Assembly (NCBI RefSeq): GCF_013488205.1
Contig: NZ_CP040908.1
Location: 3,659,501 to 3,723,500 of the forward strand
Direction: 5' to 3'
DNA length: 64,000 bases
Origin: Empedobacter falsenii
GTDB lineage: Bacteria > Bacteroidota > Bacteroidia > Flavobacteriales > Weeksellaceae
Position 1 is the first letter of the stretch; each line of letters starts with the position of its first letter. The notes below the pieces were generated by a model. It saw nothing but the letters and a program-made list of their open reading frames with translations. It did not search any database and was not told the origin of the DNA. A program made the position numbers and the translations under genes. This document shows, in pieces, positions 34,396-44,009 of the stretch.

Positions 34396-35415
34396 CTATT
34401 GTGTAGAATCTCGTCGAATTCGTGCGATTTTGTAAATAGCAATCAATCCAAAACTAATCATTGATACAACTTGAGCTATATAAAGGATTAATCCAAAATA
34501 ATCTCCAATTGCTCGTCCTTCGTGCTGATCTCCGCCTTTTGCTAAATAAACTGCCGAAAATGCAATCGACATAATATACGGATAAGCCAAACCGCCCGAA
34601 ACAGGTAAAATCATTCCTAGAGATCCTGCAATCAATAGGAATAAACCTTCTGGTATTCCAAAATTTTTGGTGTCCGGAAAAGCGAAGAAAACAAGAAAAG
34701 TCATTAAAAAATAACAAATCCAAAGTGCGAAAGAATAAAAAATGAATAAACCTCTTTTTTCTAATTTTGAGATTGATTTTATTCCTTCCCAAAGTCCAAA
34801 TAGAAACGTTTTAATCTTTTCAAAAAACTTTAATTGACTAATCTTTTTCCAGAAAATAGCAATTAATCCAATTCCTAAAACAAGAACTCCAATTGCGATG
34901 TAATATTTTAAGAAAGAAGGTTCTGTTGTTGGTTGGTGTGCCTTTTCTTTGTTTCCTAATTCAACAAATTTGATGAATGTTTCGTAATTGAAAATAAGTG
35001 TTAAACCGAAAAATAATCCCAAAAATAAAACGTCAATTACACGTTCTAAAACTACTGTTCCGAAAGATTTCTCAAACGGCACTTTTTCCATTTTATAGAA
35101 ACTTGTTGCACGAGCAACTTCACCACTTCGAGGAATGGTCAAATTCATAAAATATGCAAATGCAATAGCCCAAAAACCAGATGAGGTTTGTGTGTTGTAG
35201 CCCATCGGTTTTAGAAGAAGATTCCAACGAGCGGCGCGTATCCAATACGTAAGAATACTGATTGCCATAGATGCAAAAATCCAAAAATAATTGGTTTGTT
35301 TTAAAACTTTTGCAACTCGTTCGAAATCAATTTGCTTCACTGTTACCACGACAAAAAAAACGGCTAACAATGAAGCAATGATTAAGAAGAGCGATTGTTT
35401 GATCTTACTCTTCAT
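34396..35415 (-). CDS. flippase-like domain protein (YbhN / LPG synthase membrane region)
   Basis: This 339-residue protein has about eight membrane helices. The family signature includes YWIRAARWNLLLKPMGY, FWAIAFAYFMNLTIPRSGEV (with the conserved arginine and glutamate) and a later GSLGMILPVSGGLAYPYIMS. This domain is shared with the membrane part of lysylphosphatidylglycerol synthase, but the catalytic C-terminal domain is absent. A lipid transport role is assumed for the family. The gene is 23 nt downstream of panD on the same strand. Confidence 0.85.
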   Translation of the reverse strand: MKSKIKQSLFLIIASLLAVFFVVVTVKQIDFERVAKVLKQTNYFWIFASMAISILTYWIRAARWNLLLKPMGYNTQTSSGFWAIAFAYFMNLTIPRSGEVARATSFYKMEKVPFEKSFGTVVLERVIDVLFLGLFFGLTLIFNYETFIKFVELGNKEKAHQPTTEPSFLKYYIAIGVLVLGIGLIAIFWKKISQLKFFEKIKTFLFGLWEGIKSISKLEKRGLFIFYSFALWICYFLMTFLVFFAFPDTKNFGIPEGLFLLIAGSLGMILPVSGGLAYPYIMSIAFSAVYLAKGGDQHEGRAIGDYFGLILYIAQVVSMISFGLIAIYKIARIRRDSTQ

Positions 35416-35438
35416 ATAAATTATTGAAAATTAATTTC

Positions 35439-35786
35439 TTAATCTAAACGATTGTTCTCGTTAGGGAAAACAATTGTTGGTTCGTAGGTTTTGGCTTCCT
35501 CAAATTCCATCATCGCATACGTGATTAAAATGACAGTATCACCTACTTGTACTTTACGTGCCGCTGGTCCATTCAAACAAATTTCTCCACTTCCACGTTT
35601 TCCTTTAATAATGTAAGTTTCAAAACGTTCTCCGTTTTCTTGAACCACAATTTGAATTTTTTGACCAACTACCATATTTGCAGCATCTATCAAATCTTCA
35701 TCGATTGTAATACTTCCGATGTAGTTTAATTTTGCGTCTGTTACCTTAACTCTATGTATTTTAGAGTGAAATACTTCTATCATCAT
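35439..35786 (-). CDS. panD: aspartate 1-decarboxylase
   Basis: This 115-residue pyruvoyl enzyme makes beta-alanine for pantothenate. The self-cleavage site Gly-Ser is in [14 protein letters not shown], and the active-site lysine is in [17 protein letters not shown]-type residues ([14 protein letters not shown]) and VILITYAMM complete the family signature. The start is either of two adjacent ATG codons. The -7 element at 35794-35801 is only 7 nt before the first ATG, so the transcript is nearly leaderless. It is downstream of panC on the same strand, with its own promoter. Confidence 0.95.
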   Translation of the reverse strand: MMIEVFHSKIHRVKVTDAKLNYIGSITIDEDLIDAANMVVGQKIQIVVQENGERFETYIIKGKRGSGEICLNGPAARKVQVGDTVILITYAMMEFEEAKTYEPTIVFPNENNRLD

Positions 35787-35793
35787 AATTTTG

Positions 35794-35801
35794 CAAAGTT
35801 A
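35794..35801 (-). promoter_or_regulatory. -7 promoter element (TAnnTTTG) of panD, near-leaderless
   Basis: TAACTTTG on the minus strand is followed by seven bases and then ATGATG, leaving a leader of about 0-3 nt if initiation occurs at the usual distance. Confidence 0.5.
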
Positions 35802-35871
35802 CACTGAACTTATAAATTTCAAAACCCGTTCCAATATTTTTCGATTGGAGTAAAGGATTTGTTATATTTTA

Positions 35872-36714
35872 TTAAAACTGAATATTATCGATTAAACGTA
35901 CATCGCCTGCATAAGCAACGACAAATCCACGAATATGTTTGGCATCAGAAAAATGTTCGATAGACAATAACGTTTCTTCATCTGTGATTTCAAAATATTC
36001 TAATTCGAAAGGAGAATTTTTGAATTCATTTTCGACGAAAGCTTTTACTTCAGCAACATCTTTTCCTTCATTTTTTAGCGTTACAGCTTGCGATAAAATT
36101 GAATAAATTTGAGGGGCATCCGAAGTTTGTTGCGTTGATAAACGTGCATTTCTTGAACTAAATGCTAAACCAGAATCTGCTCTATGAATTGGCATTGGAA
36201 CAATTTCGACATCTAAATTTTCTTGTTTTACCATTTCTTGAATGATACGAATTTGCTGAAAATCTTTCTCTCCAAAATATGCTCTTGTTGGTTGAACTGC
36301 TTTGAATAATTTGCAAACAATTGTGGCAACTCCATCAAAATGTCCAGGGCGAGAAGCGCCTTCCATCACTTGGTCTATTGTGCCAAAATCGTAATGTTTT
36401 GCACCTTCATTTGCATCATATAAATCCTCAACAGTAGGCATATAGACAAAATCACATCCATTTTTCATTAACAATTCTTTATCATTTTCCTCAGTTCGAG
36501 GATATTTTGCTAAATCTTCTGCATTATTAAATTGTGTCGGATTGACAAAAATGCTGACGATTGTGTAGTCGTTTTGAGCTTTAGAAGCTTTGACTAAAGA
36601 CATGTGACCTTCGTGTAAAGCGCCCATTGTAGGGATAAAGCCAATGGTTTTGTTTTGGTTTTTTAACTCGACGATTGCGGGAGTTAATTTTTCCTTTTCG
36701 TTAAATATAACCAT
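35872..36714 (-). CDS. panC: pantothenate synthetase
   Basis: This 280-residue enzyme joins pantoate and beta-alanine using ATP. It carries GFIPTMGALHEGHMSLVK (the HxGH nucleotide site), SIFVNPTQFN, YFGEKDFQQ, and the KMSKS-like SSRNARLS. Length is normal. It is upstream of panD on the minus strand and divergent from the glycogen-synthase-like gene, with a 118-nt gap. panB is not in the window. Confidence 0.95.
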   Translation of the reverse strand: MVIFNEKEKLTPAIVELKNQNKTIGFIPTMGALHEGHMSLVKASKAQNDYTIVSIFVNPTQFNNAEDLAKYPRTEENDKELLMKNGCDFVYMPTVEDLYDANEGAKHYDFGTIDQVMEGASRPGHFDGVATIVCKLFKAVQPTRAYFGEKDFQQIRIIQEMVKQENLDVEIVPMPIHRADSGLAFSSRNARLSTQQTSDAPQIYSILSQAVTLKNEGKDVAEVKAFVENEFKNSPFELEYFEITDEETLLSIEHFSDAKHIRGFVVAYAGDVRLIDNIQF

Positions 36715-36788
36715 AACATTGATTTGTTAAAAAAAAACTAATATCTCGCAAAGCTACTATAAGCAAATAATATATCAACATTTTTTTG

Positions 36789-36796
36789 TAAATTTG
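36789..36796 (+). promoter_or_regulatory. -7 promoter element (TAnnTTTG) of the glycogen-synthase-like gene
   Basis: TAAATTTG lies 36 nt before the ATG at 36833. I saw no convincing -33 element. Confidence 0.4.
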
Positions 36797-36832
36797 TGCC
36801 TTATTATTCATTAGGAAAAGAGAGTAGAAATT

Positions 36833-37645
36833 ATGGAAGGAAAGCGCATATTGTATGTAACAACAGAAATGGTACCTTACTTTCCTGAAAATCCGATGTC
36901 TTCACAAGCATTAGATTTGCCAAAAATCATGCAAAGTAGTGGCGCAGATGTAAGAATCTTTATGCCAAGATTTGGAGCAATTAACGAAAGAAGACACCAA
37001 TTACACGAAGTAATACGACTTTCAGGTATGAACATGATTATTAATGATTTGGATCAACCATTAATCATTAAAGTCGCTTCTGTTCCAGGAGAAAGACTAC
37101 AAGTGTATTTTATTGATAACGAAGAATATTTCAAACGTAAAGAAGTTTATGGAGAAGATAATGGATTATTTTCTGATAACGACGAGCGTTCTATTTTCTT
37201 CGCAAAAGGAGTTTTAGAGACAGTAAAAAAATTAAACTGGAAACCAGATGTTGTTCACGTAATGGGTTGGATGTCTAGTTTAGTACCATTGTATCTAAAA
37301 AAATATTATTCTGACGATCCTTTCTTTCAAGATGCGAAAGTTGTTGTTTCTTTATTTGACAACGGATTTGAAGGAGAATTAGATAACGAATTAGTTAAAA
37401 AATTAGCTTTTGATAAGGTAGAAGCTGATGTACAAACATATTTAGAAAAACCTACACATTTGGGTATGATTCAAGCTTCTTTACAATATGCAGATGCAGT
37501 TGCGAAAGGAGAAGAGATGATTCCAGAAGATGTGAAAAACTATATCAACCAACAAAATATTCCTCTATTAGACTATTGTTCTAAAGAACAAGCAAAAGAA
37601 GTTTACAATAACTTCTATCTTGAGGAAGTAATGAACTCTAATTAA
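36833..37645 (+). CDS. glycogen/starch synthase N-terminal-domain-like protein
   Basis: This 270-residue protein resembles only the N-terminal half of GT5 glycogen synthases: RILYVTTEMVPYF at the start, DVRIFMPRFGAIN, LQVYFIDNEEYFKRKEVYG, and FFAKGVLETVKKLNWKPDVVHVMGW. The ADP-glucose-binding KxGGL loop is replaced by ENPMSSQALDLPK, and the C-terminal catalytic half is missing. The protein is therefore unlikely to make glycogen. Homologues sit between panC and a DUF4270 gene in many flavobacteria, which argues for a conserved non-enzymatic or other function. DUF4270 follows after 15 nt, so they are probably cotranscribed. Confidence 0.8.
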   Translation: MEGKRILYVTTEMVPYFPENPMSSQALDLPKIMQSSGADVRIFMPRFGAINERRHQLHEVIRLSGMNMIINDLDQPLIIKVASVPGERLQVYFIDNEEYFKRKEVYGEDNGLFSDNDERSIFFAKGVLETVKKLNWKPDVVHVMGWMSSLVPLYLKKYYSDDPFFQDAKVVVSLFDNGFEGELDNELVKKLAFDKVEADVQTYLEKPTHLGMIQASLQYADAVAKGEEMIPEDVKNYINQQNIPLLDYCSKEQAKEVYNNFYLEEVMNSN

Positions 37646-37660
37646 AATCTGTTTAGATTA

Positions 37661-39271
37661 ATGAAAAAATTTTTGAATGTCCTTTCTGTGTCTGTTGCAA
37701 TGATGATTGGAATGGGAGCAATTGTTTCGTGTGAGAATGAAACACTAGGATTAGATAACAATGTGATTAGAGGTGAGGCAGAAGGAAATGTAAAATCCTT
37801 AGATGTTATTGCTTTTAATGCAAATTTTGATACGCTTCGTACAGATAAATTTGTACTTCAAAATGGAGCTTTTGGTGTGTACAACGAACCAATTTTTGGT
37901 TCTACATCCTCTAAGTTTTATACACAAATTAGACCTTCGTCTATTGGTGATCAGGATTTTGGAACAGAACCTAAAGTAGATTCTGTGAATTTGGTAATTC
38001 CAGTTTATTACAACACGACTAAAGATCCAATTTCTAAAGATACGATCAATCTTTCTAAACCAGGAGAGAAACCAAAAGATACAGATACAATCCAAATTAC
38101 AACAAAGTATGCAGTAGATTCTTTGTATGGTAATAAGGATTTGACAATGACGTTGAAAATTAAAGACATTAATACGGTTTTATACAAAGACACAAAATAT
38201 TTTTCAACATTAAGTGGACTTGAGACGCCAATTTCTGTTAATTCAAGAGTAATTGGAAAAGCTACAATCGGAAAAACAGTAACAGGAAAAGTTGTTAAAC
38301 AAAAAACTGGAACTTCTAATATTTCTGAGGTTGTTCCTGGTTACAAAGTTTCTTTAGATCCAGATTATTTTGACGAAAAAATTATTAAAAATGCTAAAAC
38401 AGGATTACTTTCTGATTACGCAACATTTATTCGTGAAAATATCAAAGGTTTAGAGTTTTCTGTAGAAGAATCAAATGGATTTATTGTCAATTTTAATCCA
38501 AATAAAATTGACTTGAATATGTATTATTCTAAAAAGAATCCAACTGAAAAAAAAGATACTGATACTGATTATAAAGAACGTGTAAGTGTTACTTATGCTT
38601 TTGATATGACAAATCAGTGGAATTCTGGTACTGCAAATAATGCAAATATTATTGCTTCTCAAATTGTGAACAATGCAGTAGGTTCAACTTATTCTACAAT
38701 CAAACCTGATGAAGTGAATGGTGATGCAAGATTGTATTTAAGCGGAATGAGTGGGAATTATGCAAAATTAAGAATCAATCAAACGCAATTAGATGAATTA
38801 AAATCTGAGATGACAAAAAGTAACATTGTGATTCTTGGTGCAAAATTAAAATTCTATATTGATGGTTCTACAGGTTTCCCAAAACCACCTTATTTAGTTG
38901 CTTGGAATAATTACAAAAAAGATGATAAAGTTATAAATGAATTGTATGCAGACGTTTTAGAATTCTATAATGCATATCCTACATCAGTTCACTTTAATCC
39001 TATTGTAAAAGGAGATACTGATTATTATACAATTGATATCACGAAACATCTAAAAAGCATGTTAGAGAAAGGAAATGAGTTTAAAGATCAAACGATGTTT
39101 ATTACAATGGGTAATTTTATAACATCTGTTAGTTATGCAACAACTATTAATAGTACAAATCCTTATCAAAATAATAGAGCTTATAATCCATACAGAATTG
39201 TTTTACATGGAAATAATTCGGAAGTAGCGGATAAAAAATTGAAATTATTGGTATATTACTCTCAAAAATAG
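37661..39271 (+). CDS. DUF4270 family lipoprotein
   Basis: This 536-residue protein has a lipoprotein signal ending GAIVSC near residue 25, followed by ENETLGLDNNVI, a typical DUF4270 start. The rest is beta-rich with repeated Thr/Asn/Asp segments such as FKDQTMFITMGNFITS and NPYRIVLHGNNS. The family is a Bacteroidota lipoprotein of unknown function. It is 15 nt after the glycogen-synthase-like gene and 45 nt before glmS. Envelope location is inferred from the lipobox. Confidence 0.85.
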   Translation: MKKFLNVLSVSVAMMIGMGAIVSCENETLGLDNNVIRGEAEGNVKSLDVIAFNANFDTLRTDKFVLQNGAFGVYNEPIFGSTSSKFYTQIRPSSIGDQDFGTEPKVDSVNLVIPVYYNTTKDPISKDTINLSKPGEKPKDTDTIQITTKYAVDSLYGNKDLTMTLKIKDINTVLYKDTKYFSTLSGLETPISVNSRVIGKATIGKTVTGKVVKQKTGTSNISEVVPGYKVSLDPDYFDEKIIKNAKTGLLSDYATFIRENIKGLEFSVEESNGFIVNFNPNKIDLNMYYSKKNPTEKKDTDTDYKERVSVTYAFDMTNQWNSGTANNANIIASQIVNNAVGSTYSTIKPDEVNGDARLYLSGMSGNYAKLRINQTQLDELKSEMTKSNIVILGAKLKFYIDGSTGFPKPPYLVAWNNYKKDDKVINELYADVLEFYNAYPTSVHFNPIVKGDTDYYTIDITKHLKSMLEKGNEFKDQTMFITMGNFITSVSYATTINSTNPYQNNRAYNPYRIVLHGNNSEVADKKLKLLVYYSQK

Positions 39272-39316
39272 GGCGTATTATATTTAACGAATTTAACTAA
39301 AATACTATAAAATATT

Positions 39317-41164
39317 ATGTGTGGAATTGTAGGATATATTGGACATCGCGAAGCGTACCCAATTATTATTAATGGACTAAAAAGACTAGAATATCGTGGA
39401 TATGATAGTGCAGGTTTAGTTCTTTCTACTGGTACCGATTTTGAATTGGTAAAAACAAAAGGAAAAGTTTCAGATTTAGAAGATAAATCAGCAAATTTAG
39501 ATAAAACACCTCATTTAGGAATTGGGCATACACGTTGGGCAACACATGGTGTTCCAAATGATGTAAACTCTCATCCTCATATGTCTAATAATGGACGTTT
39601 GGTATTGGTTCATAACGGAATTATTGAAAATTATGAATCAATCAAACAATTATTAAAAGACAAAGGGTACGTTTTTCATAGTGATACAGATACAGAAGTT
39701 TTAGTAAACTTTATTCAATTATTTCAAGAAGAACAAAACTTAAATTTAACTGATGCAGTTCGTTTAGCTTTGAATGAAGTGATTGGAGCTTATGCAATTG
39801 CAGTTTTAGACAAAGAAGAAGCAAATACAATTGTTGTAGGACGTTTAGGTTCTCCATTGGCAATTGGTATTGGAGAAAACGAATTTTTTGTAGCTTCTGA
39901 TGCTTCTCCGTTTATCGAGTTTACAAAAGATGCGGTTTATTTGGAAGATGGTGACATGGCAACAATTACTTTAGACAAAGAAGTTGATGTACGCACAATC
40001 CAAAATAACGAAGCGGTTTCTTTAGATGTTCAAGAGTTACAATTAAATATCGAAGCGATTGAAAAAGGTGGTTACGAGCATTTCATGTTAAAAGAAATCA
40101 ACGAACAACCTCGTTCTATTCGTGATACAATGCGTGGACGTTTATTAGTAGACGAAGGCGTTATCAAAATGGCTGGTATTTGGGATCATCAAGAAAAATT
40201 CTTGAATGCAAAACGTATCATCATTGTTGCATGTGGAACTTCTTATCATGCAGGTTTAGTTGCAGAATATATGATCGAAGATTTCGCTCGTATTCCTGTA
40301 GAAGTAGAATATGCATCAGAGTTCCGTTACCGTAATCCAATCATCAATAAACACGATGTCGTGATTGCAATTTCTCAATCTGGAGAAACAGCAGATACAT
40401 TGGCAGCACTTAAATTAGCAAAAGAGGCTGGAGCATTTATCTTCGGAATTAATAATGTTGTAGGTTCTTCTATTGCTCGTATTACAGATGCAGGTGCTTA
40501 TACACACGCAGGACCAGAAATTGGTGTTGCATCAACAAAAGCATTTACAGCTCAGTTAACAATTTTAGCATTGATTGCCTTAAAATTAGGTAAACACAAT
40601 GGAGAATTATCAACAGAAAAATTCACGTTGTTAACACGCGAATTAGAGCGTATTCCAGATTTAGTTCAACAAATTTTAGACAACTGTGAAGGTGTTGTTG
40701 ATCAAATCGCAGAAAAATACAAAGACAACAGAAATGCAATTTATTTAGGACGTGGATATAACTATCCATCGGCTTTAGAAGGAGCATTAAAATTGAAAGA
40801 AATTTCATATATCCACGCAGAAGGTTATCCAGCAGCAGAAATGAAGCACGGACCAATCGCCTTATTGGACGAAAATATGCCAGTTATTGTTATTGCAACG
40901 AAAAAAGGTTATTACGAAAAAGTAGTTTCTAATATTCAAGAAATTAAATCTCGTAGCGCTAAAGTAATTGCAATCGTTAATGATGGTGACGAGCAAGTAA
41001 CTGCTATGGCAGATGATTACGTGGTAATCCCAGAAACAGCAGAAGAATTCTCTCCAATCTTAACAGCTATTCCATTACAATTATTATCATATTGGATTGC
41101 CGTTAAATTAGGTAAGAATGTAGATCAGCCTCGTAACTTGGCAAAATCTGTTACTGTAGAGTAA
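39317..41164 (+). CDS. glmS: glutamine--fructose-6-phosphate aminotransferase
   Basis: This 615-residue enzyme makes glucosamine-6-phosphate, the entry to UDP-GlcNAc for peptidoglycan and surface glycans. The N-terminal glutaminase has its nucleophile at Cys2 (MCGIVGYIG), RLEYRGYDSAG, HTRWATHG and HNGIIEN. Two SIS domains follow at about 290-420 and 460-600, with CGTSYHAG, ISQSGETADT, STKAFTAQL and the C-terminal AKSVTVE. Length is normal. No upstream ribozyme-like structure was recognised in the 45-nt gap. A terminator follows at 41190. Confidence 0.97.
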   Translation: MCGIVGYIGHREAYPIIINGLKRLEYRGYDSAGLVLSTGTDFELVKTKGKVSDLEDKSANLDKTPHLGIGHTRWATHGVPNDVNSHPHMSNNGRLVLVHNGIIENYESIKQLLKDKGYVFHSDTDTEVLVNFIQLFQEEQNLNLTDAVRLALNEVIGAYAIAVLDKEEANTIVVGRLGSPLAIGIGENEFFVASDASPFIEFTKDAVYLEDGDMATITLDKEVDVRTIQNNEAVSLDVQELQLNIEAIEKGGYEHFMLKEINEQPRSIRDTMRGRLLVDEGVIKMAGIWDHQEKFLNAKRIIIVACGTSYHAGLVAEYMIEDFARIPVEVEYASEFRYRNPIINKHDVVIAISQSGETADTLAALKLAKEAGAFIFGINNVVGSSIARITDAGAYTHAGPEIGVASTKAFTAQLTILALIALKLGKHNGELSTEKFTLLTRELERIPDLVQQILDNCEGVVDQIAEKYKDNRNAIYLGRGYNYPSALEGALKLKEISYIHAEGYPAAEMKHGPIALLDENMPVIVIATKKGYYEKVVSNIQEIKSRSAKVIAIVNDGDEQVTAMADDYVVIPETAEEFSPILTAIPLQLLSYWIAVKLGKNVDQPRNLAKSVTVE

Positions 41165-41189
41165 AAATTATTACAGAGTTAATATATTT

Positions 41190-41220
41190 AAGGGATGATG
41201 TTTTAAAATCATCCCTTTTT
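41190..41220 (+). terminator. intrinsic terminator of glmS
   Basis: The stem AAGGGATGAT / ATCATCCCTT with an 8-nt loop is followed by TTT. It lies 26 nt after the glmS stop codon. Confidence 0.85.
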
Positions 41221-41266
41221 CATTTATAAGTTTAAATTAATTATTAATTTCACAAAAAATAACATC

Positions 41267-41854
41267 ATGTTTACAGGAATCGTAGAAGGAGTAGGAAAGC
41301 TTATTAAAGCGGAGAAAGATCAATCTAATTTACATTTATGGATTGAGGCTGATTTTTGTGATGAATTAAAAATTGATCAAAGTGTTGCACATAATGGAGT
41401 TTGTTTAACAGTTGTTGATTTCAAAGATGGGCTTTACAAAGTCACTGCTATAGAGGAAACGCTACAAAAAACAAATTTTAACACATTAAAAAACGGTGAT
41501 TTAATCAATTTAGAACGATGTTTGCAATTCAATGGTCGTATCGATGGTCACATTGTGCAGGGTCATGTAGATCAAACCGGAAAAATTGTTTCGATAGAAA
41601 ACCAAAATGGTAGCTTTTTTGTTACAGTAGAATATGATGAAGCATCGTCTGGAAATGTTACAGTAGAAAAAGGTTCGATTTGTCTTAACGGAATTAGTTT
41701 AACAGTTGTTGACAGTAAAGTAGGGCAGTTTTCGGTTGCAATTATTCCATATACTTGGGAGTTTACAAACCTTAATCAAGTGAAAGTTGGCGATACAATG
41801 AATTTAGAATTTGATATCTTAGGAAAATACGTCAAAAGATTATTCCAAAAATAA
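41267..41854 (+). CDS. ribE: riboflavin synthase alpha chain
   Basis: This 195-residue enzyme turns two 6,7-dimethyl-8-ribityllumazine molecules into riboflavin. Two lumazine-binding repeats are visible: MFTGIVEGVG ... NGVCLTVVD ... INLERCLQFNGRIDGHIVQGHVD, then ICLNGISLTVVD ... INLEFD-type MNLEFDILGKYV. No flavin riboswitch or other rib genes are nearby. It is followed after one base by the histidine kinase gene, so the three genes to trmN6 form an operon. Confidence 0.95.
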   Translation: MFTGIVEGVGKLIKAEKDQSNLHLWIEADFCDELKIDQSVAHNGVCLTVVDFKDGLYKVTAIEETLQKTNFNTLKNGDLINLERCLQFNGRIDGHIVQGHVDQTGKIVSIENQNGSFFVTVEYDEASSGNVTVEKGSICLNGISLTVVDSKVGQFSVAIIPYTWEFTNLNQVKVGDTMNLEFDILGKYVKRLFQK

Positions 41855-41855
41855 A

Positions 41856-43304
41856 ATGATTAGAAAAAAAAATAACCTATCGCTACCCGTTCGTATTATC
41901 ATTTATATGGTAACGATTTTGTTATTTACAGCAGGAGCTATCTTGCTGATTACTGCCAATCATTTCAATGCACAAACTAAACAATATCACGAAGATATTC
42001 TCAAACGAAAAGTTAGAGCGGTAGAATCTGCGATAGATTATGAAATGGATAATTACCCTGGGATAGCAAGCAAAGATAATATTCATGACATTTTAGAAGA
42101 TGGTTTTCTTCGCATTGCTGATATCAATAAAACCGATATTGTAATTTATGATTTGCGTGGTAATAAAATTTTAACCACACAGCCAGTTTCAACGACTTAT
42201 GATGTTTTACCTCAGAAAATATTAGACCAACTACAAAAATCAAATGATTTTATTGTAACCAATAAAGATACGGCTTACGATAACAATGTTTATTCGTCTT
42301 ATAGTCATATCAAAAATTATTACAACGAAAATATTGCTGTTCTCTGTCTACCTTATCAATCTAACCAAGATTTTTTACAACAAGACATGTTTACATTAAT
42401 TGGTAGTTATGGATTGGCTTTTGGAGTTATTCTTTTGTTTGGAACATTTGCGGTCTATTTTGTTACTAAACGTACGCTTAATAAACTTTGGTCGTTTGCA
42501 GATCGTATTCGCGAAACAGAAGTTATTGTAAACAATATGCCGATTCGTTACGATGGTAACGATGAAATAAAGGTTCTGGTAGATTCTTATAATGATATGT
42601 TGTACCGATTGCGGGAACAATCAGATTTGTTGGCTAAACAAGAACGTGAAGAAGCCTGGAGAGATTTTGCAAAACAAGTGGCGCATGAAATCAAAAATCC
42701 ATTAACACCAATGCGATTAATGATTCAGAATTATATGCGAAAATTTGATATCAATGATCCGAATCTTGAAGAAAAGACGATGCGAACAACTAATATTTTA
42801 TTGCAACAAATTGATACCATCTCTGCGATAGCCGAAGCTTTTTCAGATTTTGCTAAAATGCCTTCTCGTAAAGACGAAAAAATAGATGTGGTTGATGTTA
42901 TCAAAAATACCCTTTTTGTATTTCCGATGGAATTTATAGAATTTAATTATTCGCCTAACATCATCATGATGCGTTTTGATAAACAATATATGAATCGAAT
43001 TATTACCAATATTACTAAGAATGCGTTTCAATCTATTCCACAATCTCGTACAGCAAAAGTGAGAGTAGATGTGGCGTTAGTTAAAGATTTTCTTCATATC
43101 ACCATTCAAGATAATGGGAATGGAATTCCTATCGAATCACAAGATTCTATTTTTGTTCCGAAATTTACAACAAAGAATAGTGGAATGGGAATTGGTTTGC
43201 CAATGGTGAAAAAAATTATTGACGATTATGACGGATCAATTCGTTTCGAAACCGAAATTTCTGTCGGTACAACATTCTACATTTTGATTCCTTACAATGA
43301 ATAG
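41856..43304 (+). CDS. NtrY-like sensor histidine kinase
   Basis: This 482-residue kinase has membrane helices near residues 12-32 and 175-195 with a periplasmic domain between, then a HAMP-like region (TLNKLWSFADRIRETEVI). The HisKA motif VAHEIKNPLTPMRLMIQ places the phosphoacceptor histidine near 277. The HATPase domain has ITKNAFQSIP, IQDNGNGIP and GMGIGLPMVKKI. No response regulator is adjacent, so the partner is elsewhere. It starts one base after ribE and overlaps trmN6 by 8 nt, suggesting translational coupling. Confidence 0.9.
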   Translation: MIRKKNNLSLPVRIIIYMVTILLFTAGAILLITANHFNAQTKQYHEDILKRKVRAVESAIDYEMDNYPGIASKDNIHDILEDGFLRIADINKTDIVIYDLRGNKILTTQPVSTTYDVLPQKILDQLQKSNDFIVTNKDTAYDNNVYSSYSHIKNYYNENIAVLCLPYQSNQDFLQQDMFTLIGSYGLAFGVILLFGTFAVYFVTKRTLNKLWSFADRIRETEVIVNNMPIRYDGNDEIKVLVDSYNDMLYRLREQSDLLAKQEREEAWRDFAKQVAHEIKNPLTPMRLMIQNYMRKFDINDPNLEEKTMRTTNILLQQIDTISAIAEAFSDFAKMPSRKDEKIDVVDVIKNTLFVFPMEFIEFNYSPNIIMMRFDKQYMNRIITNITKNAFQSIPQSRTAKVRVDVALVKDFLHITIQDNGNGIPIESQDSIFVPKFTTKNSGMGIGLPMVKKIIDDYDGSIRFETEISVGTTFYILIPYNE

Positions 43305-44004
43305 AAAACCTTTTCGATTCAAACAATTCGAAATTTTTCAAGATAAAACCGCAATGAAAGTAGGCACAGATGGTGTTTTACTTGGCGCTTGGGCTGATTT
43401 AAAAAGTGGAAATACTATTTTAGACATTGGTACAGGAACTGGATTAATTTCGTTGATGTTAGCGCAACGTTTTCCTCTTTCTATGATTGAGGCAATAGAA
43501 ATTGATAACGATGCTTTTTTACAAGCAAAAGAAAATTTCGAGAATGCATCTTTTTCAGATCGATTAACCATTTTTAATTCATCGCTTCAAGATTATTCAA
43601 CCAATAAAAAATATGATTTGATTGTCAGTAATCCACCTTTTTTTACGGTGAATGATACGGTTGATTTTGATGCGCGTAAACAAGCACGCCAGCAAGAAAC
43701 GTTGACTTTCGAAGAATTAATAAAAAAAACTGCTGAATTACTACATAAAGACGGATTAGCGAGTTTTATAATTCCATACGATCAAATGGGTGATTTTTGT
43801 ATGATAGCGGCTCAAAACGCTTTAAAACTATCTAGAGTCGTTTATATCAAAGGGAATTCGACAACGGTAACAAAACGTGTGTTGTTAGAATTTAGTTTTC
43901 ATGAAAAAGAAGTAGAAGAAAAAGAATTAATCATCGAAGTCGATCGCCATCAATACACAGAAGATTATATTAAGTTGACAAAGGATTTTTACTTGAAAAT
44001 GTAA
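43297..44004 (+). CDS. tRNA1(Val) (adenine(37)-N6)-methyltransferase family protein
   Basis: This 235-residue SAM-dependent methyltransferase has the SAM-binding ILDIGTGTGLISLMLAQ and the catalytic LIVSNPPFF motif, which marks N6-adenine or related amino methyltransferases. The N-terminal FRFKQFEIFQDKTAMKVGTDGVLLGAW is typical of TrmN6/YfiC. It would modify A37 of tRNA-Val. It overlaps the kinase gene by 8 nt. A repeat copy and a terminator follow. Confidence 0.9.
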   Translation: MNRKPFRFKQFEIFQDKTAMKVGTDGVLLGAWADLKSGNTILDIGTGTGLISLMLAQRFPLSMIEAIEIDNDAFLQAKENFENASFSDRLTIFNSSLQDYSTNKKYDLIVSNPPFFTVNDTVDFDARKQARQQETLTFEELIKKTAELLHKDGLASFIIPYDQMGDFCMIAAQNALKLSRVVYIKGNSTTVTKRVLLEFSFHEKEVEEKELIIEVDRHQYTEDYIKLTKDFYLKM

Positions 44005-44009
44005 TTTTT

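Noticed and set aside
36833-37645. Functional glycogen synthase
   Set aside because: The protein lacks the C-terminal catalytic half and the KxGGL loop.
41221-41266. Flavin riboswitch before ribE
   Set aside because: The gap to the glmS terminator is only 46 nt and shows no conserved riboswitch stems.
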